Source: Tropicibacter sp. Alg240-R139
GTDB taxonomy: Bacteria; Pseudomonadota; Alphaproteobacteria; Rhodobacterales; Rhodobacteraceae
DNA length: 64,000 nt
Direction of reading: 5' to 3'
Assembly: GCF_900537075.1 (NCBI RefSeq)
Contig: NZ_UNRA01000004.1
Span: 318,572 to 382,571 of the forward strand
Under the pieces are notes generated by a model. That model did no database searches. It saw only the letters and a list, made by a program, of their open reading frames with translations, and was not told the DNA's origin. A program made the translations under genes and the position numbers. This document shows positions 8,375 to 16,103 of this stretch, piece by piece (the stretch's first letter is position 1; every line of letters begins with the position of its first letter).

Positions 8375-9085
8375 TTAACCGGGGAAAATCAAGCCAAAGC
8401 CAATAGCTCGACCAACGGCTTGGGCGGTTGTGAGCGCATACAATTTTTCGCGGCTGGAACGCAGATGAACTTCTACGGTTCGGTGGGAAATCGACAAAAT
8501 ATCACCGATATCCTGTTGCGACTTGCCTGCGGCCACCCATTGCAAGATCTCTACTTCGCGTTTGGACAAAGAAGGATGCAGCAAAACCTGGGTGAGGGCG
8601 TCCGAACTCATGACGGAATCATGAATGTGTACTGCCATGGATTGCAGGTCGCTGATCACGTGCCCCACCAGTTTGTTCCATTCCGACTTGCTGCAGTCGC
8701 GGGTGACACTGAGCAGGCCAACATCGCCATATGGTCCACGCACGGGTATGGTCAGTCCCTGGTCACCAATACCAAAATCATTGGCGTCTCGAAACACCTG
8801 ACGAAACTGGTCGCTGCGTTCAAGCCTGCTCCAGTCCACTGGCGCGATACTGCGTTGGGGCATGTGCAGAGTCGGGTCGATCAGTTGAAAATTCTGTTCG
8901 GTGTAATGTGTTTTCCAGGCGTCGTCATAAGTGACATGTCCATGGATAGTTCCACTGACAGGGTTGATTCCTGCGTAGGCAACATTATCCAGTTCAAATT
9001 TTTCGCGCACCTGATCGAGAAAACCACTATAGTGACTTTCTGTTTTTGGCAGGGTGCCAAGATCCACTATATCCATTTTAGACAT
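8375..9085 (-). CDS. LuxR-family quorum-sensing transcription regulator
   Basis: The 236-residue protein has an N-terminal autoinducer-binding domain (about 15-160) and a C-terminal LuxR helix-turn-helix (about 172-232). Residues typical of signal binding are present: Trp and Tyr in DDAWKTHYTEQNF, Asp-Pro in LIDPTL, Trp in APVDWSRL, and Gly in GLTIPVRGPYG. The HTH reads LSKREVEILQWVAAGKS then a recognition helix near ISHRTVEVHL. It is the likely cognate receptor of the adjacent synthase. The start is uncertain between Met1 and Met4; neither has a strong ribosome binding site, which fits translation in an operon with the upstream XRE gene, 27 bases away. Confidence 0.93.
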   Translation of the reverse strand: MSKMDIVDLGTLPKTESHYSGFLDQVREKFELDNVAYAGINPVSGTIHGHVTYDDAWKTHYTEQNFQLIDPTLHMPQRSIAPVDWSRLERSDQFRQVFRDANDFGIGDQGLTIPVRGPYGDVGLLSVTRDCSKSEWNKLVGHVISDLQSMAVHIHDSVMSSDALTQVLLHPSLSKREVEILQWVAAGKSQQDIGDILSISHRTVEVHLRSSREKLYALTTAQAVGRAIGFGLIFPG

Positions 9086-9112
9086 CAGCCAGGACCGCTA
9101 GGATGTCGGGAC

Positions 9113-9517
9113 TTAACCTTCTATGTCTACTGTAGACGGGTGTGAGCGGGCCGACATGTTCTTGATTATGGTAAGAACAGCATGCTTTTGTTCTGCTGAC
9201 AAGTCTGTAAAGAATTCAATTAGTTCCAGTGTGTCCTGTTCGTCGCGGGTTTTGCCGAAATTATCGGGCCGGTGAAATGGCTTGCTGAGGGGAGAAGGAA
9301 GTAGCGGTGTTTCTTCGAAAAAATGATTGATGTGAAGGTCCAAAGTCTCGGCGATCAACCAAAGCCGCGAAGCGCTGACCCGGTTTGCCCCAGATTCGTA
9401 TTTCTGAACCTGTTGAAAGCGCACTCCAATAGCACGGCCGAGTTCGACCTGGCTGATGCCCAGGGATTTCCGCCGGGCGCGTATCTTTGAGCCAACTAGG
9501 CTGTCTATCGAGTTCAT
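9113..9517 (-). CDS. XRE-family helix-turn-helix regulator upstream of luxR
   Basis: This 134-residue protein has a Cro/CI-type HTH (about residues 8-63): IRARRKSLGISQVELGRAIG then the recognition segment VRFQQVQKYESGANRVSASR. The C-terminal part (about 95-134) carries ELIEFFTDLSAEQKHAVL, predicted helical. The same type of short protein (HTH, linker, LSAEQ helix) is common in alphaproteobacteria. It is co-directional with luxR and luxI with a gap of 27 bases, so it probably heads a three-gene unit, and may control it or be controlled by it. No ligand or target can be told from the sequence. Confidence 0.88.
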   Translation of the reverse strand: MNSIDSLVGSKIRARRKSLGISQVELGRAIGVRFQQVQKYESGANRVSASRLWLIAETLDLHINHFFEETPLLPSPLSKPFHRPDNFGKTRDEQDTLELIEFFTDLSAEQKHAVLTIIKNMSARSHPSTVDIEG

Positions 9518-9875
9518 ACGTTGCTCACCTGTAAATCATCAACGAACGAAGGCGTTCAATTCACCGCAATTTCAAGCGGCTCATGTGCCGAGGTCGCTGG
9601 TCTCATATCTGTTTCCAAACAGTGCCTGACATGAGTGTCTCAAGCAACAATAATTCCCCTTATGGTTGATCGTTTCGTTGGGTAACAAACGACTTTCTTG
9701 AAAAATTTGAAAAAAAGGTCCTAGATACATGTGTTTGTAGTGAACGATTTCCGGTGCAATGGGCCAGTCCGGGAAGTGGCTCTGTTTCCGTAAGTTTGAA
9801 CAGGGCAACAAGGCAAAAGTGGCAATAAGGATATGGGTCGCCCAATGGCGTCCGCAGTGAATTGGAGTACGCGAC
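9518..9875. other. Divergent promoter region between XRE-luxR-luxI and aqpZ
   Basis: The 358 bases carry no credible gene. The part at about 9640-9760 is AT-rich and should contain the aqpZ promoter. A loose TTGAAA...TAGATA pair is visible near 9698-9727 but is not convincing. Confidence 0.4.
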
Positions 9876-10565
9876 ATGATGAACAAATTGGCGGCAGAGT
9901 TTGTCGGAACCTTTTGGCTGGTGTTGGGCGGTTGCGGTAGCGCCGTTCTGGCTGCGGGCGTGGCAGACGTTGGGATCGGATGGCTTGGGGTGTCCCTTGC
10001 CTTTGGTTTGACCGTTTTGACGATGGCGTTTGCGGTGGGGCATATATCGGGCGGGCATTTCAATCCGGCAGTGACGCTTGGCTTGGTCATCGGTGGACGG
10101 CACGATGCCAAAGAGCTGTTGCCCTATTGGATTGCACAGGTGGTGGGCGCAATCGCCGCCGCCGTAGTTCTATATATTATCGTGTCAGGCCAGAGTGGAT
10201 TTGAAAGCGTTGGTGGTTTTGCCTCGAACGGTTATGGCGAGGCCTCGCCGCAAGGATATTCAATGATGTCTGGGTTCGTGATCGAGGTTGTGATGACCGC
10301 GTTTTTCCTGATCATCATTTTGGGGGCTACGTCCAAAGGCGCCCCTGCCGGGTTCGCACCAATTGCGATTGGTCTGGGGCTGACGCTGATCCACCTGATC
10401 TCAATCCCGGTGACTAACACTTCGGTCAACCCGGCTCGCTCGACCGGTGTGGCGCTTTTTGCTGATGGTCCAGCCATGGCGCAGTTGTGGATGTTCTGGG
10501 TCGCGCCGCTGATTGGGGCGGCTGTAGGTGCTGTGATCTGGAAGGTGCTTTCGTCGGACGATTGA
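9876..10565 (+). CDS. aqpZ: Aquaporin Z
   Basis: A water channel of the inner membrane. Both NPA motifs are present (HFNPAVTLG at 63-65 and SVNPARS at 185-187), with six predicted membrane helices and the two half-helices. Selectivity-filter residues of water-specific channels are visible, including the His in [11 protein letters not shown] and the Arg after the second NPA. The length of 229 residues matches E. coli AqpZ. The start MMNKLAAEF at 9876 has GGAG eight bases upstream; the second Met is possible. It stands alone between divergent regulators and a convergent transglycosylase gene. Confidence 0.95.
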   Translation: MMNKLAAEFVGTFWLVLGGCGSAVLAAGVADVGIGWLGVSLAFGLTVLTMAFAVGHISGGHFNPAVTLGLVIGGRHDAKELLPYWIAQVVGAIAAAVVLYIIVSGQSGFESVGGFASNGYGEASPQGYSMMSGFVIEVVMTAFFLIIILGATSKGAPAGFAPIAIGLGLTLIHLISIPVTNTSVNPARSTGVALFADGPAMAQLWMFWVAPLIGAAVGAVIWKVLSSDD

Positions 10566-10582
10566 TCCGCGCAATAGATGTT

Positions 10583-10613
10583 CTGCCCGCCCTTTAATAT
10601 CAGGGGCGGGCAG
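10583..10613. terminator. Hairpin between convergent aqpZ and lytic transglycosylase genes
   Basis: CTGCCCGCCC (10583-10592) pairs with GGGCGGGCAG (10604-10613). There is no immediate T-run on either strand (ATCAGTTTTTGG follows on the plus strand), so it is a weak or Rho-assisted terminator at best, but its position between convergent genes fits. Confidence 0.55.
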
Positions 10614-10617
10614 AGGA

Positions 10618-11097
10618 TCAGTTTTTGGGCTTCACCAGACCCGTTTCCACCAGCATTCCACGGCGCTTGGCCTCATAGTAGTACCCGGTGGCATAAAGCC
10701 GTATGGCGCGCGCCTGATCGCCGTCTGCCAGCAGCCAGGCGCCTTTGAGGTACTTGCCCGCAAATTCAAGATTGGTTTCGGCGTTCAGCAGGTCCTTTGG
10801 CTGCCCCTTGAACCCCATCGACCGCGCTGTAGCAGGCAAGATCTGCAACAGGCCATAATACGGGCGGTTCACGGCCCACGGGCGATGCGTACTTTCCCGA
10901 ATGGCCAGCTTGTGTACCATTTCGCGAGGTAACTCATAGTGATCCGCCCATTTGTTGATGGACGCGCGCAGCTCGGGTGTTTCGTTTGGGTAAAGTGGCG
11001 GGTCATAGGCGGGCGGAGACGGTTCCTCCCGGCTACACGCGGTGGTCGCAAAGCTCAAAGTGATCAAAATGGCGGAACGGCGTGTCAGATGTTTCAT
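10618..11097 (-). CDS. Lytic transglycosylase lipoprotein (SLT domain)
   Basis: A lipoprotein that cleaves the glycan backbone of peptidoglycan. The start at 11097 (MKHLTRRSAILITLSFATTA-C) is preferred because it has GGAG eight bases upstream and a typical signal with the lipobox Cys at residue 21. The SLT domain (about 45-155) has the catalytic Glu68 in LAIREST and the conserved YGLLQILPATARSMG. The C-terminal pattern (NLEFAGKYLKGAWLL, then RAIRLYATGYYYEAKRRG) is that of family 1 SLT proteins, in short form. The usual GYYY motif is intact. It is probably anchored to the outer membrane. Confidence 0.9.
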   Translation of the reverse strand: MKHLTRRSAILITLSFATTACSREEPSPPAYDPPLYPNETPELRASINKWADHYELPREMVHKLAIRESTHRPWAVNRPYYGLLQILPATARSMGFKGQPKDLLNAETNLEFAGKYLKGAWLLADGDQARAIRLYATGYYYEAKRRGMLVETGLVKPKN

Positions 11098-11229
11098 TTT
11101 GGGTCTCCGCTCTGTGCTGAGCAAATCCTATCCCACCAAGACTTACACGGAAACTCGTATCAGCCAAATGTGCCGAAACTTGCCGACCCATCGTGTTCGG
11201 ACCTTGTAGCTGATTGTCAGGTGCCGCTC

Positions 11230-11781
11230 TTAGTAGAACCCGACCTCTGCGACATCGATCCGTGCCGCGTGATCACGTCCAAAGGCCACTACTCCAACCG
11301 AAATTACCGACTCCGGGGAAACTGTCGAACGCAACAGGCGACCAGACCGTTCAAACGCTGAAAACGGCAAAAGAACTTCGGTCCAGTTGTCGCGGGTGTC
11401 AAATTTGGTCTGATAATACTGCCACGGCAACAGGGTTCCTGTGGTGCGCAAATGAAGGAAATAGGGTTGGTTATTACCCCTGACGACAATCCGAACGCCC
11501 TGGGCATCGGAAGGCGGGCGAGTTTGGAGCGTATTTCGAAACTGTATGAAGCCGCCGTTGTTTTCGGTGCTGACCTGACCTTCGAGGCGGGCAAAGGATT
11601 CCTTGGGCCCTTGCTCGAACTGCAAACGTCCAGTTGAAACGCCCCCCATCACTGTATCCGCGACGTATTGCCAACGGGTTTCCGGGTTATCTTCAAAGGC
11701 TTCAAAAGGTTCTGCGCTCAAAATCACGCCTCCGAAAAGCCAGACGGGAGCCACGATCAGCGAAAGTTTGAAAAGTTTCAT
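11230..11781 (-). CDS. Secreted CIA30-family protein
   Basis: The 183-residue protein has a short hydrophobic signal (MKLFKLSLIVAPVWLFGGVI) and a CIA30 beta-sandwich: WQYVADTVMGGVSTG is the family signature near residue 37, and NNGGFIQFRN and DNWTEVLLPFSAF are conserved strands. CIA30 is named for a mitochondrial complex I assembly factor, but bacterial members are poorly characterised and often sit near TspO or photoreceptor genes. It starts 10 bases after the tspO stop, so both are probably co-transcribed. The function in this organism is unknown. Confidence 0.82.
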   Translation of the reverse strand: MKLFKLSLIVAPVWLFGGVILSAEPFEAFEDNPETRWQYVADTVMGGVSTGRLQFEQGPKESFARLEGQVSTENNGGFIQFRNTLQTRPPSDAQGVRIVVRGNNQPYFLHLRTTGTLLPWQYYQTKFDTRDNWTEVLLPFSAFERSGRLLRSTVSPESVISVGVVAFGRDHAARIDVAEVGFY

Positions 11782-11791
11782 TGGGTGCCTC

Positions 11792-12271
11792 TCAGTTCAG
11801 CAATATGATCGAAAGATTCAGTAAAGAAGCGAAGCTTACCCAAGCCAGATAAGGAACCATTGCCAGGGCGGACGTTCGATCAGAGATCCAGCTGATGCGG
11901 ATGAAGAGGGCAATCGCGAACAGTAGTGCTGCAATGACTGCAAAGGCAAACACAGGTTGTTGCAGGAAGAAAAAGACAGGCGACCAAGCGAAGTTTAGCC
12001 CAAGCTGTATCCACCATAGCCTTGATTGACGCGACAGTGGACCAGCCGCAAAGGAACGCCACCCGGCCATTGCAATCAGTAGGTACAGCAGCGTCCAAGC
12101 CGGGCCAAACACCCAATTGGGCGGGTTGAACCACGGTTTGTTCAACGCGACATACCAATCCCCCGGTGCCGTCATGATGCCGATGGTAATGCCGCCGCCC
12201 ATTACTAAGACAAGGAAAGCAAAACGCACGGTCCGGCTTGGGCCGTTCGACTGAAGAGTTGATGCGCTCAT
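11792..12271 (-). CDS. tspO: TspO/MBR-family membrane protein
   Basis: An integral membrane protein of five predicted helices, 159 residues. Family motifs are seen: WYVALNKPWFNPPNWVFGP (loop and start of helix 2), WTLLYLLIAMAGW, and NFAWSPVFFFLQQP. TspO binds tetrapyrroles and in Rhodobacter modulates photosynthesis gene expression and porphyrin efflux; no photosynthesis genes are visible here. It is followed by the CIA30 gene after 10 bases on the same strand. Confidence 0.93.
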   Translation of the reverse strand: MSASTLQSNGPSRTVRFAFLVLVMGGGITIGIMTAPGDWYVALNKPWFNPPNWVFGPAWTLLYLLIAMAGWRSFAAGPLSRQSRLWWIQLGLNFAWSPVFFFLQQPVFAFAVIAALLFAIALFIRISWISDRTSALAMVPYLAWVSFASLLNLSIILLN

Positions 12272-12290
12272 TTCAGTTCACCCTACGTGG

Positions 12291-12806
12291 CTAGCAGGAA
12301 CGAGATGGAAGGGTTGCGGTGGCTGCGCTCGAGAAAGCTGCAGAGTTCGTTCGATTGCCTTGTGTCAGATGTAATGTTGCACCGGAAATTTCGGAACCGG
12401 TGACTGTGATCTCGCGTGCGCCCAAGGTATCATCGACGTCAATTGTGAAGGCAATCGATGCACCTGACTTCAGGTGATCAATATCGAGGTCTAGAGCAGT
12501 TTGACCGTCCATCACAGATGGGATTTTCGACAACGCGGACCGGCCTTCGATCAATTCAAAGGGTTGATAAACTTCAACCCCGGCGCCGGAACCGGTCACG
12601 TCAAAGATCAATGCGCCTTTCGACGACGACAGTTCGAGACGAAGGGTTCCGGAAACAATGTCACAAGAGCCGCTATTGCTGATCACAAAACGGTCTTTTG
12701 GGGCGCTTTCTATAAAGGTGACGCTTAACTCGGCTTGGGCTGCGGATGCAGACATAAGGGTTGCAGCGAAAAGGGCGGTGCAGATTGTTGAGATTGCAGT
12801 ATTCAC
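12291..12806 (-). CDS. Secreted aggregation-factor-core-like protein
   Basis: Starting at GTG 12806 gives a signal peptide (NTAISTICTALFAATLMSAS-AAQA) and a ribosome binding site (GAGGA just upstream); the longer frame from 12869 adds 21 residues without sense. The mature protein is all-beta, with SAPKDRFVISNSGSCDI, LIFDVTGSGAGVEVYQPFEL and DDTLGAREITVTGSEISGA. These are the conserved blocks of a family often called aggregation factor core in Roseobacters, a name borrowed from sponge proteins and not a proven role. The length of 171 is usual. The two cysteines could form a disulfide. Confidence 0.7.
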   Translation of the reverse strand: MNTAISTICTALFAATLMSASAAQAELSVTFIESAPKDRFVISNSGSCDIVSGTLRLELSSSKGALIFDVTGSGAGVEVYQPFELIEGRSALSKIPSVMDGQTALDLDIDHLKSGASIAFTIDVDDTLGAREITVTGSEISGATLHLTQGNRTNSAAFSSAATATLPSRSC

Positions 12807-12897
12807 AGAGATCCTCGGGGTTTCAGACGCGGTTAAGTTAATTACGTAGCTGGCAGGGAGCGGGATCAAAATAAGTTGAGGACGTTGGCCTCAACAA

Positions 12898-12929
12898 AAA
12901 AAGCCGCGCAATGAAGTGCGCGGCTTTTT
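12898..12929. terminator. Terminator of the rpsF-rpsR-rplI operon
   Basis: AAAAAGCCGCGCA (12898-12910) and TGCGCGGCTTTTT (12917-12929) form a perfect 13-base stem with a six-base loop. It is 20 bases after the rplI stop on the minus strand, where it reads hairpin plus T-run, and would also stop plus-strand transcription. Confidence 0.93.
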
Positions 12930-12949
12930 GATGTTTTTAGCAGAAAAGC

Positions 12950-13570
12950 TTAGGCGTTGGTGTTGTCCTCGGCCGGTGCTTCTTCGGCAGGGGCCAGCTC
13001 GTCGTCGTCCGACGCAGCGGAACCGATATCGTCGAACAGTTCGGCGATCTCAAATTCTGCGGCGGCTTCTTCTTCGGCGGCCAGTTCCTGGATCGACTTG
13101 CCCGATGCCTGCAGCTCGGCTTCTTCTTGCGAACGGGCAACGTTCATGTTGATCGTAACTTCAACCTCGGGGTGCAGTTTGACCGCGACGGCGTGCAGAC
13201 CCAGATCCTTGATCGGAGCGATCAGGACGATCTGTTTCTTGTCGACGGTAAAGCCTGCTTCGGTTGCTGCGTCTGCGGCGTCACGGGGCGTGACCGAACC
13301 GTAGAGAGCGCCAGCATCCGATGCCGAGCGAATCACGATGAACTGCTGGCCATCCAGCTTTTCAGCCAGTGTTTCGGCTTCTGCTTTGGTTTCCAGGTTG
13401 CGTGCTTCGAGCTGAGCTTTCATCGTTTCAAATGCGGCCAGGTTGGCAGCTGAAGCGGTTTTGGCTTTGCCCTGAGGCAACAGGAAGTTGCGAGCGTAAC
13501 CGGATTTGACGTCTACGACGTCGCCCATCTGGCCCAGTTTCGCAACGCGTTCGAGAAGGATAACTTGCAT
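12950..13570 (-). CDS. rplI: 50S ribosomal protein L9 with acidic C-terminal extension
   Basis: A large-subunit protein near the L1 stalk. The N domain ([19 protein letters not shown], then [13 protein letters not shown]) and C domain ([16 protein letters not shown]-like region, [14 protein letters not shown]) are complete. The standard protein ends at about residue 149; here about 57 residues follow, very rich in Glu, Ala and Asp ([20 protein letters not shown]). The tail is longer than in E. coli and resembles those in other Rhodobacteraceae. It lies last in the rpsF-rpsR-rplI operon, 12 bases after rpsR, with a terminator downstream. Confidence 0.97.
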   Translation of the reverse strand: MQVILLERVAKLGQMGDVVDVKSGYARNFLLPQGKAKTASAANLAAFETMKAQLEARNLETKAEAETLAEKLDGQQFIVIRSASDAGALYGSVTPRDAADAATEAGFTVDKKQIVLIAPIKDLGLHAVAVKLHPEVEVTINMNVARSQEEAELQASGKSIQELAAEEEAAAEFEIAELFDDIGSAASDDDELAPAEEAPAEDNTNA

Positions 13571-13582
13571 GTCAGTCTCTCC

Positions 13583-13810
13583 TTACTTCACAGCGTATGG
13601 CAGCAGGGCGAGGAAGCGGGCGCGCTTGATAGCACGGGACAGTTCACGCTGCTTTTTTGCCGAAACGGCGGTGATACGGCTGGGGACAATCTTGCCACGC
13701 TCAGAGATGTAGCGCTGCAGCAGACGAGTGTCCTTGTAGTCGATTGCCGGTGCATTGTCGCCCGAGAAGGGGCAGACCTTACGACGGCGGAAAAATGGTT
13801 TTGCGGCCAT
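13583..13810 (-). CDS. rpsR: 30S ribosomal protein S18
   Basis: A 75-residue small-subunit protein that pairs with S6 on the platform. The start [19 protein letters not shown] and the block [20 protein letters not shown] are typical. Full length, second gene of the operon; the gap to rpsF is 28 bases. Confidence 0.97.
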   Translation of the reverse strand: MAAKPFFRRRKVCPFSGDNAPAIDYKDTRLLQRYISERGKIVPSRITAVSAKKQRELSRAIKRARFLALLPYAVK

Positions 13811-13838
13811 GGTTTAGTGTCCTTTTCTCAAGCTAAGA

Positions 13839-14192
13839 TCAGCGGCGCTCGCGGCGGCCTTCGCGCTCATCGCGCTTCTGCATCTGGACCGAGGGGCCCT
13901 CTTTGTGCTCGTCGACCTTGATGGTCAGAACGCGCATCACGTCGTCATGCAGGCGCATCAGGCGTTCCATTTCCTGAACGGCCGGAGCAGGTGCATCCGA
14001 ACGCAGGAAGGAATAGTGGCCCTTGCGGTTCTTGTTGATCTTGTAGGCCATTGTTTTGACGCCCCAGTACTCGCTGTCAACAAGGCTACCGCCATTGTCG
14101 GACAGAACGGCACCAAAGTGTTCGATAAGACCTTCGGCTTGCGTGTTGGACAGGTCCTGACGCGCAATCATTACATGCTCATACAGCGGCAT
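13839..14192 (-). CDS. rpsF: 30S ribosomal protein S6
   Basis: A 117-residue small-subunit protein: MPLYEHVMIARQDLSNTQAE at the start, followed by YWGVKTMAYKINKNRKGHYS. The C-terminal tail is basic and Arg/Glu-rich (KRDEREGRRERR). First gene of rpsF-rpsR-rplI, with AGGAG before the start and a promoter-like sequence about 15 bases further upstream. Confidence 0.97.
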   Translation of the reverse strand: MPLYEHVMIARQDLSNTQAEGLIEHFGAVLSDNGGSLVDSEYWGVKTMAYKINKNRKGHYSFLRSDAPAPAVQEMERLMRLHDDVMRVLTIKVDEHKEGPSVQMQKRDEREGRRERR

Positions 14193-14207
14193 GCGAACTC
14201 CTGTTTC

Positions 14208-14237
14208 TATCTAGGCGCATTTCAAAGGCGGGGTCAA
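14208..14237 (-). promoter_or_regulatory. rpsF: Candidate sigma-70 promoter of rpsF-rpsR-rplI
   Basis: On the minus strand TTGACC (14232-14237) and TAGATA (14208-14213) are separated by 18 bases. A start about 7 bases after the -10 would leave a leader of less than 12 bases carrying AGGAG. Spacing and position are good, but this is pattern reading only. Confidence 0.55.
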
Positions 14238-14526
14238 ATCCCTTTCACGACCCTGCCACGAGAGGCTGCGCGGTTATCCGTTTTGTGAAAGGATGGCCCC
14301 ATATACACGGCTGGGCGGTGTGGGCAAGGGGGGATCGCCGCGGATCCTTGGCAGGAGGGGGAGCAGGGCCCTTGCGGAAGGCAGCTTTTGGGACGAAGCC
14401 GCTATTGACTGAAAATCAAATCGAGCACTATTTAGTTGAGGTATCAGCCTTTTAGTTGAGGTATCAGCCTTTCGCGCTAATTTTCTGCCAAGAAAATTTC
14501 TGTCCTTCGATGATTGGAGCTTCGCG
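14238..14526. other. Region between rpsF promoter and the next plus-strand gene
   Basis: The 289 bases hold no gene. They contain GC-rich sequence around 14310-14380 and a 20-base tandem duplication (14431-14470, listed separately) about 57 bases before the next start codon. Confidence 0.5.
14431..14470. repeat. Perfect tandem duplication of 20 bases
   Basis: TTTAGTTGAGGTATCAGCCT occurs twice in direct succession (14431-14450 and 14451-14470). It lies upstream of the secreted protein gene at 14527, where it may duplicate a regulatory site or be a recent slippage event. Confidence 0.95.
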
Positions 14527-15147
14527 ATGTTAAAGAAAATGCTTCCTCTTCTCCTGTTTCCCGTTTCGGCGCTTGCCGATATCTCCGATGAAGCGAATGC
14601 GTGTATTGATGAGCTGATCTCCCGCCACGGCAACGTGGGTGGAGAAGTTTTGGGTCAGGAGTATAGTGAAGCAGCAATCATGGTGCGACTACGCGACGGG
14701 AACGGTGTCGAATACGAATGTATCGTATGGTCCGGCCCCGAGGTCGCTGAGCTGCGTCCCCTCAATGGCGAGGGCAAGGCAGCGAATAATGGTGGCGGTG
14801 TATCGGCGGGTGCAAGTGCCGCATCGCAAACTGTGTCTGGTGAGCAGAGAGTGAAATTCGACGCGGGCACCAGTGGCACAGCAATGAGTGGAACCCTCCA
14901 ACCCGGTACGTCCGTCCGTTACATTCTCGGCGCAAACGATGGGAAGTTTCTAAATGTGGATGTCGGTTCGTACGGCGGAGCTCTGGACTACAAAATTTTC
15001 AATCCGGACGGCTCTCTGCTGCTCGATCTGACTTCCTCCGACACACCGTATCGAGGGCAGTTATGGCAGTCTGGCGACCATGTCGTGGAAGTCGTCAACG
15101 CGGGGGCACAACCTGTATCATTCGATGTCGGAATGGGTATTGAATGA
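14527..15147 (+). CDS. Secreted protein of unknown function, two domains
   Basis: The 206-residue protein has a signal peptide (MLKKMLPLLLFPVSALA) and an N-terminal small domain with two cysteines (NACIDELISRHG, YECIVW), about residues 20-80. A Gly/Ala/Ser linker (82-100) leads to a beta-rich C-terminal part (about 105-203), with VRYILGANDGKFLNVDV and YRGQLWQSGDHVVEVVN. The last part resembles PPC-like or g-type lysozyme inhibitor folds, but no catalytic residue is recognised. It appears to be a single gene. Function is not known. Confidence 0.7.
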   Translation: MLKKMLPLLLFPVSALADISDEANACIDELISRHGNVGGEVLGQEYSEAAIMVRLRDGNGVEYECIVWSGPEVAELRPLNGEGKAANNGGGVSAGASAASQTVSGEQRVKFDAGTSGTAMSGTLQPGTSVRYILGANDGKFLNVDVGSYGGALDYKIFNPDGSLLLDLTSSDTPYRGQLWQSGDHVVEVVNAGAQPVSFDVGMGIE

Positions 15148-15447
15148 TCAAAGCAATTCCAATTCGGTACGTAGGGCTGTCGCAGGAGACTTAGGCAAAC
15201 TCTGCGAGATTGACGTCTGAATTGGGCTCATAGCTGCCATTGAAGTTCACCGAAACACGTGATGGCAAATCAGCCGTTGGCCAACTGTGCCCCCCAGTTT
15301 CGTTAACCAAATGCCCGCGTATTTCCCAGCCATTGCCCCAATTGGCCGCGCCTTTGCCCCATTCCCGTCATCTTGCTTACCCATGGTTAACCAAAGCAGG
15401 CGGGATTGGCTCGTCTCAGGAGCTTAGTGCGACAGGACACGACAGAG
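15148..15447. other. Intergenic region, 300 bases, no gene seen
   Basis: No gene or strong hairpin was seen. It contains two GTTAACCAAA-type stretches (about 15303 and 15384) that may be chance. Confidence 0.4.
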
Positions 15448-15966
15448 ATGACTGCGGTTCAACAGCAAGTACTTCAACACCCCCTCGCGATGCCGTCGTT
15501 CGAGGAGACCGTTCCCCTAATGATCACCTTTGCGCCCAACTGGCCCATTCGCACGGTGATCTTCCGTATTGCCGGAACAGCCCTGATCCTTGGGTCCGCG
15601 GGCATGTGGGTTTTGCCGGGAACATCCGTTGATCCAGATCTGATCGTGATGAAACTGGGCGTTTCGTTTTTCCTGCTGCTCTGTGGCATGGTTTTGCTGA
15701 TGATGCACCATGTGGACAACCAGCCTGACGCCTATTTTGACCCGATCCGCCGGGAGGTGCGCGTTCTGCAAAAGAACAACCGTGGCCGCCCGCAAACCGT
15801 GCTGCGCCGCAGCTATGAAAGCCTGGGCAGCGTCAAATTTCACGAACGCCAGATGGATCTGTATGACGTAGACGGTTCTATCCTGATGAAGCTGCCGCTG
15901 GCCTCACCTGACGTGCGTCAGGCCCTGCGCGCCCAGCTGAGCGGCATGGTGAATATCGCCAGCTGA
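15448..15966 (+). CDS. Two-helix membrane protein of unknown function
   Basis: The start MTAVQQQVLQHPLAM is chosen as the first ATG in frame with a reasonable context; a TTG 42 bases upstream is less likely. The 172 residues contain two predicted membrane helices (VIFRIAGTALILGSAGMWVL and the LGVSFFLLLCGMVLLMM region) followed by a cytoplasmic or periplasmic beta-rich domain (DAYFDPIRREVRVLQKNNRG, SVKFHERQMDLYDVDG). The domain pattern resembles small PH-like or DUF-type envelope proteins in Roseobacters. I do not recognise the family. It is followed by a weak hairpin at 16018-16035. Confidence 0.75.
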   Translation: MTAVQQQVLQHPLAMPSFEETVPLMITFAPNWPIRTVIFRIAGTALILGSAGMWVLPGTSVDPDLIVMKLGVSFFLLLCGMVLLMMHHVDNQPDAYFDPIRREVRVLQKNNRGRPQTVLRRSYESLGSVKFHERQMDLYDVDGSILMKLPLASPDVRQALRAQLSGMVNIAS

Positions 15967-16017
15967 TCACGGAGTGTTCATCTAGGAACAGACTCTGTTG
16001 GATAATTGAGACTTGTT

Positions 16018-16035
16018 TGCCGCCCTCGGGCGGCA
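16018..16035 (+). terminator. Short hairpin after the membrane-protein gene
   Basis: TGCCGCC (16018-16024) pairs with GGCGGCA (16029-16035) with a four-base loop. Only a broken T-run (CATCTCTTTT) follows, so termination is likely to be weak. Confidence 0.45.
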
Positions 16036-16103
16036 CATCTCTTTTCACGTGGTCGTGATGCGGCCGCGTAATTTTTGCGTATTCAATGCATGGAGCCATT
16101 CCA

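Noticed and set aside
15303-15396. Two GTTAACCAAA-like motifs as operator pair
   Set aside because: They are short, AT-rich and in irregular spacing, without a dyad; chance is likely.
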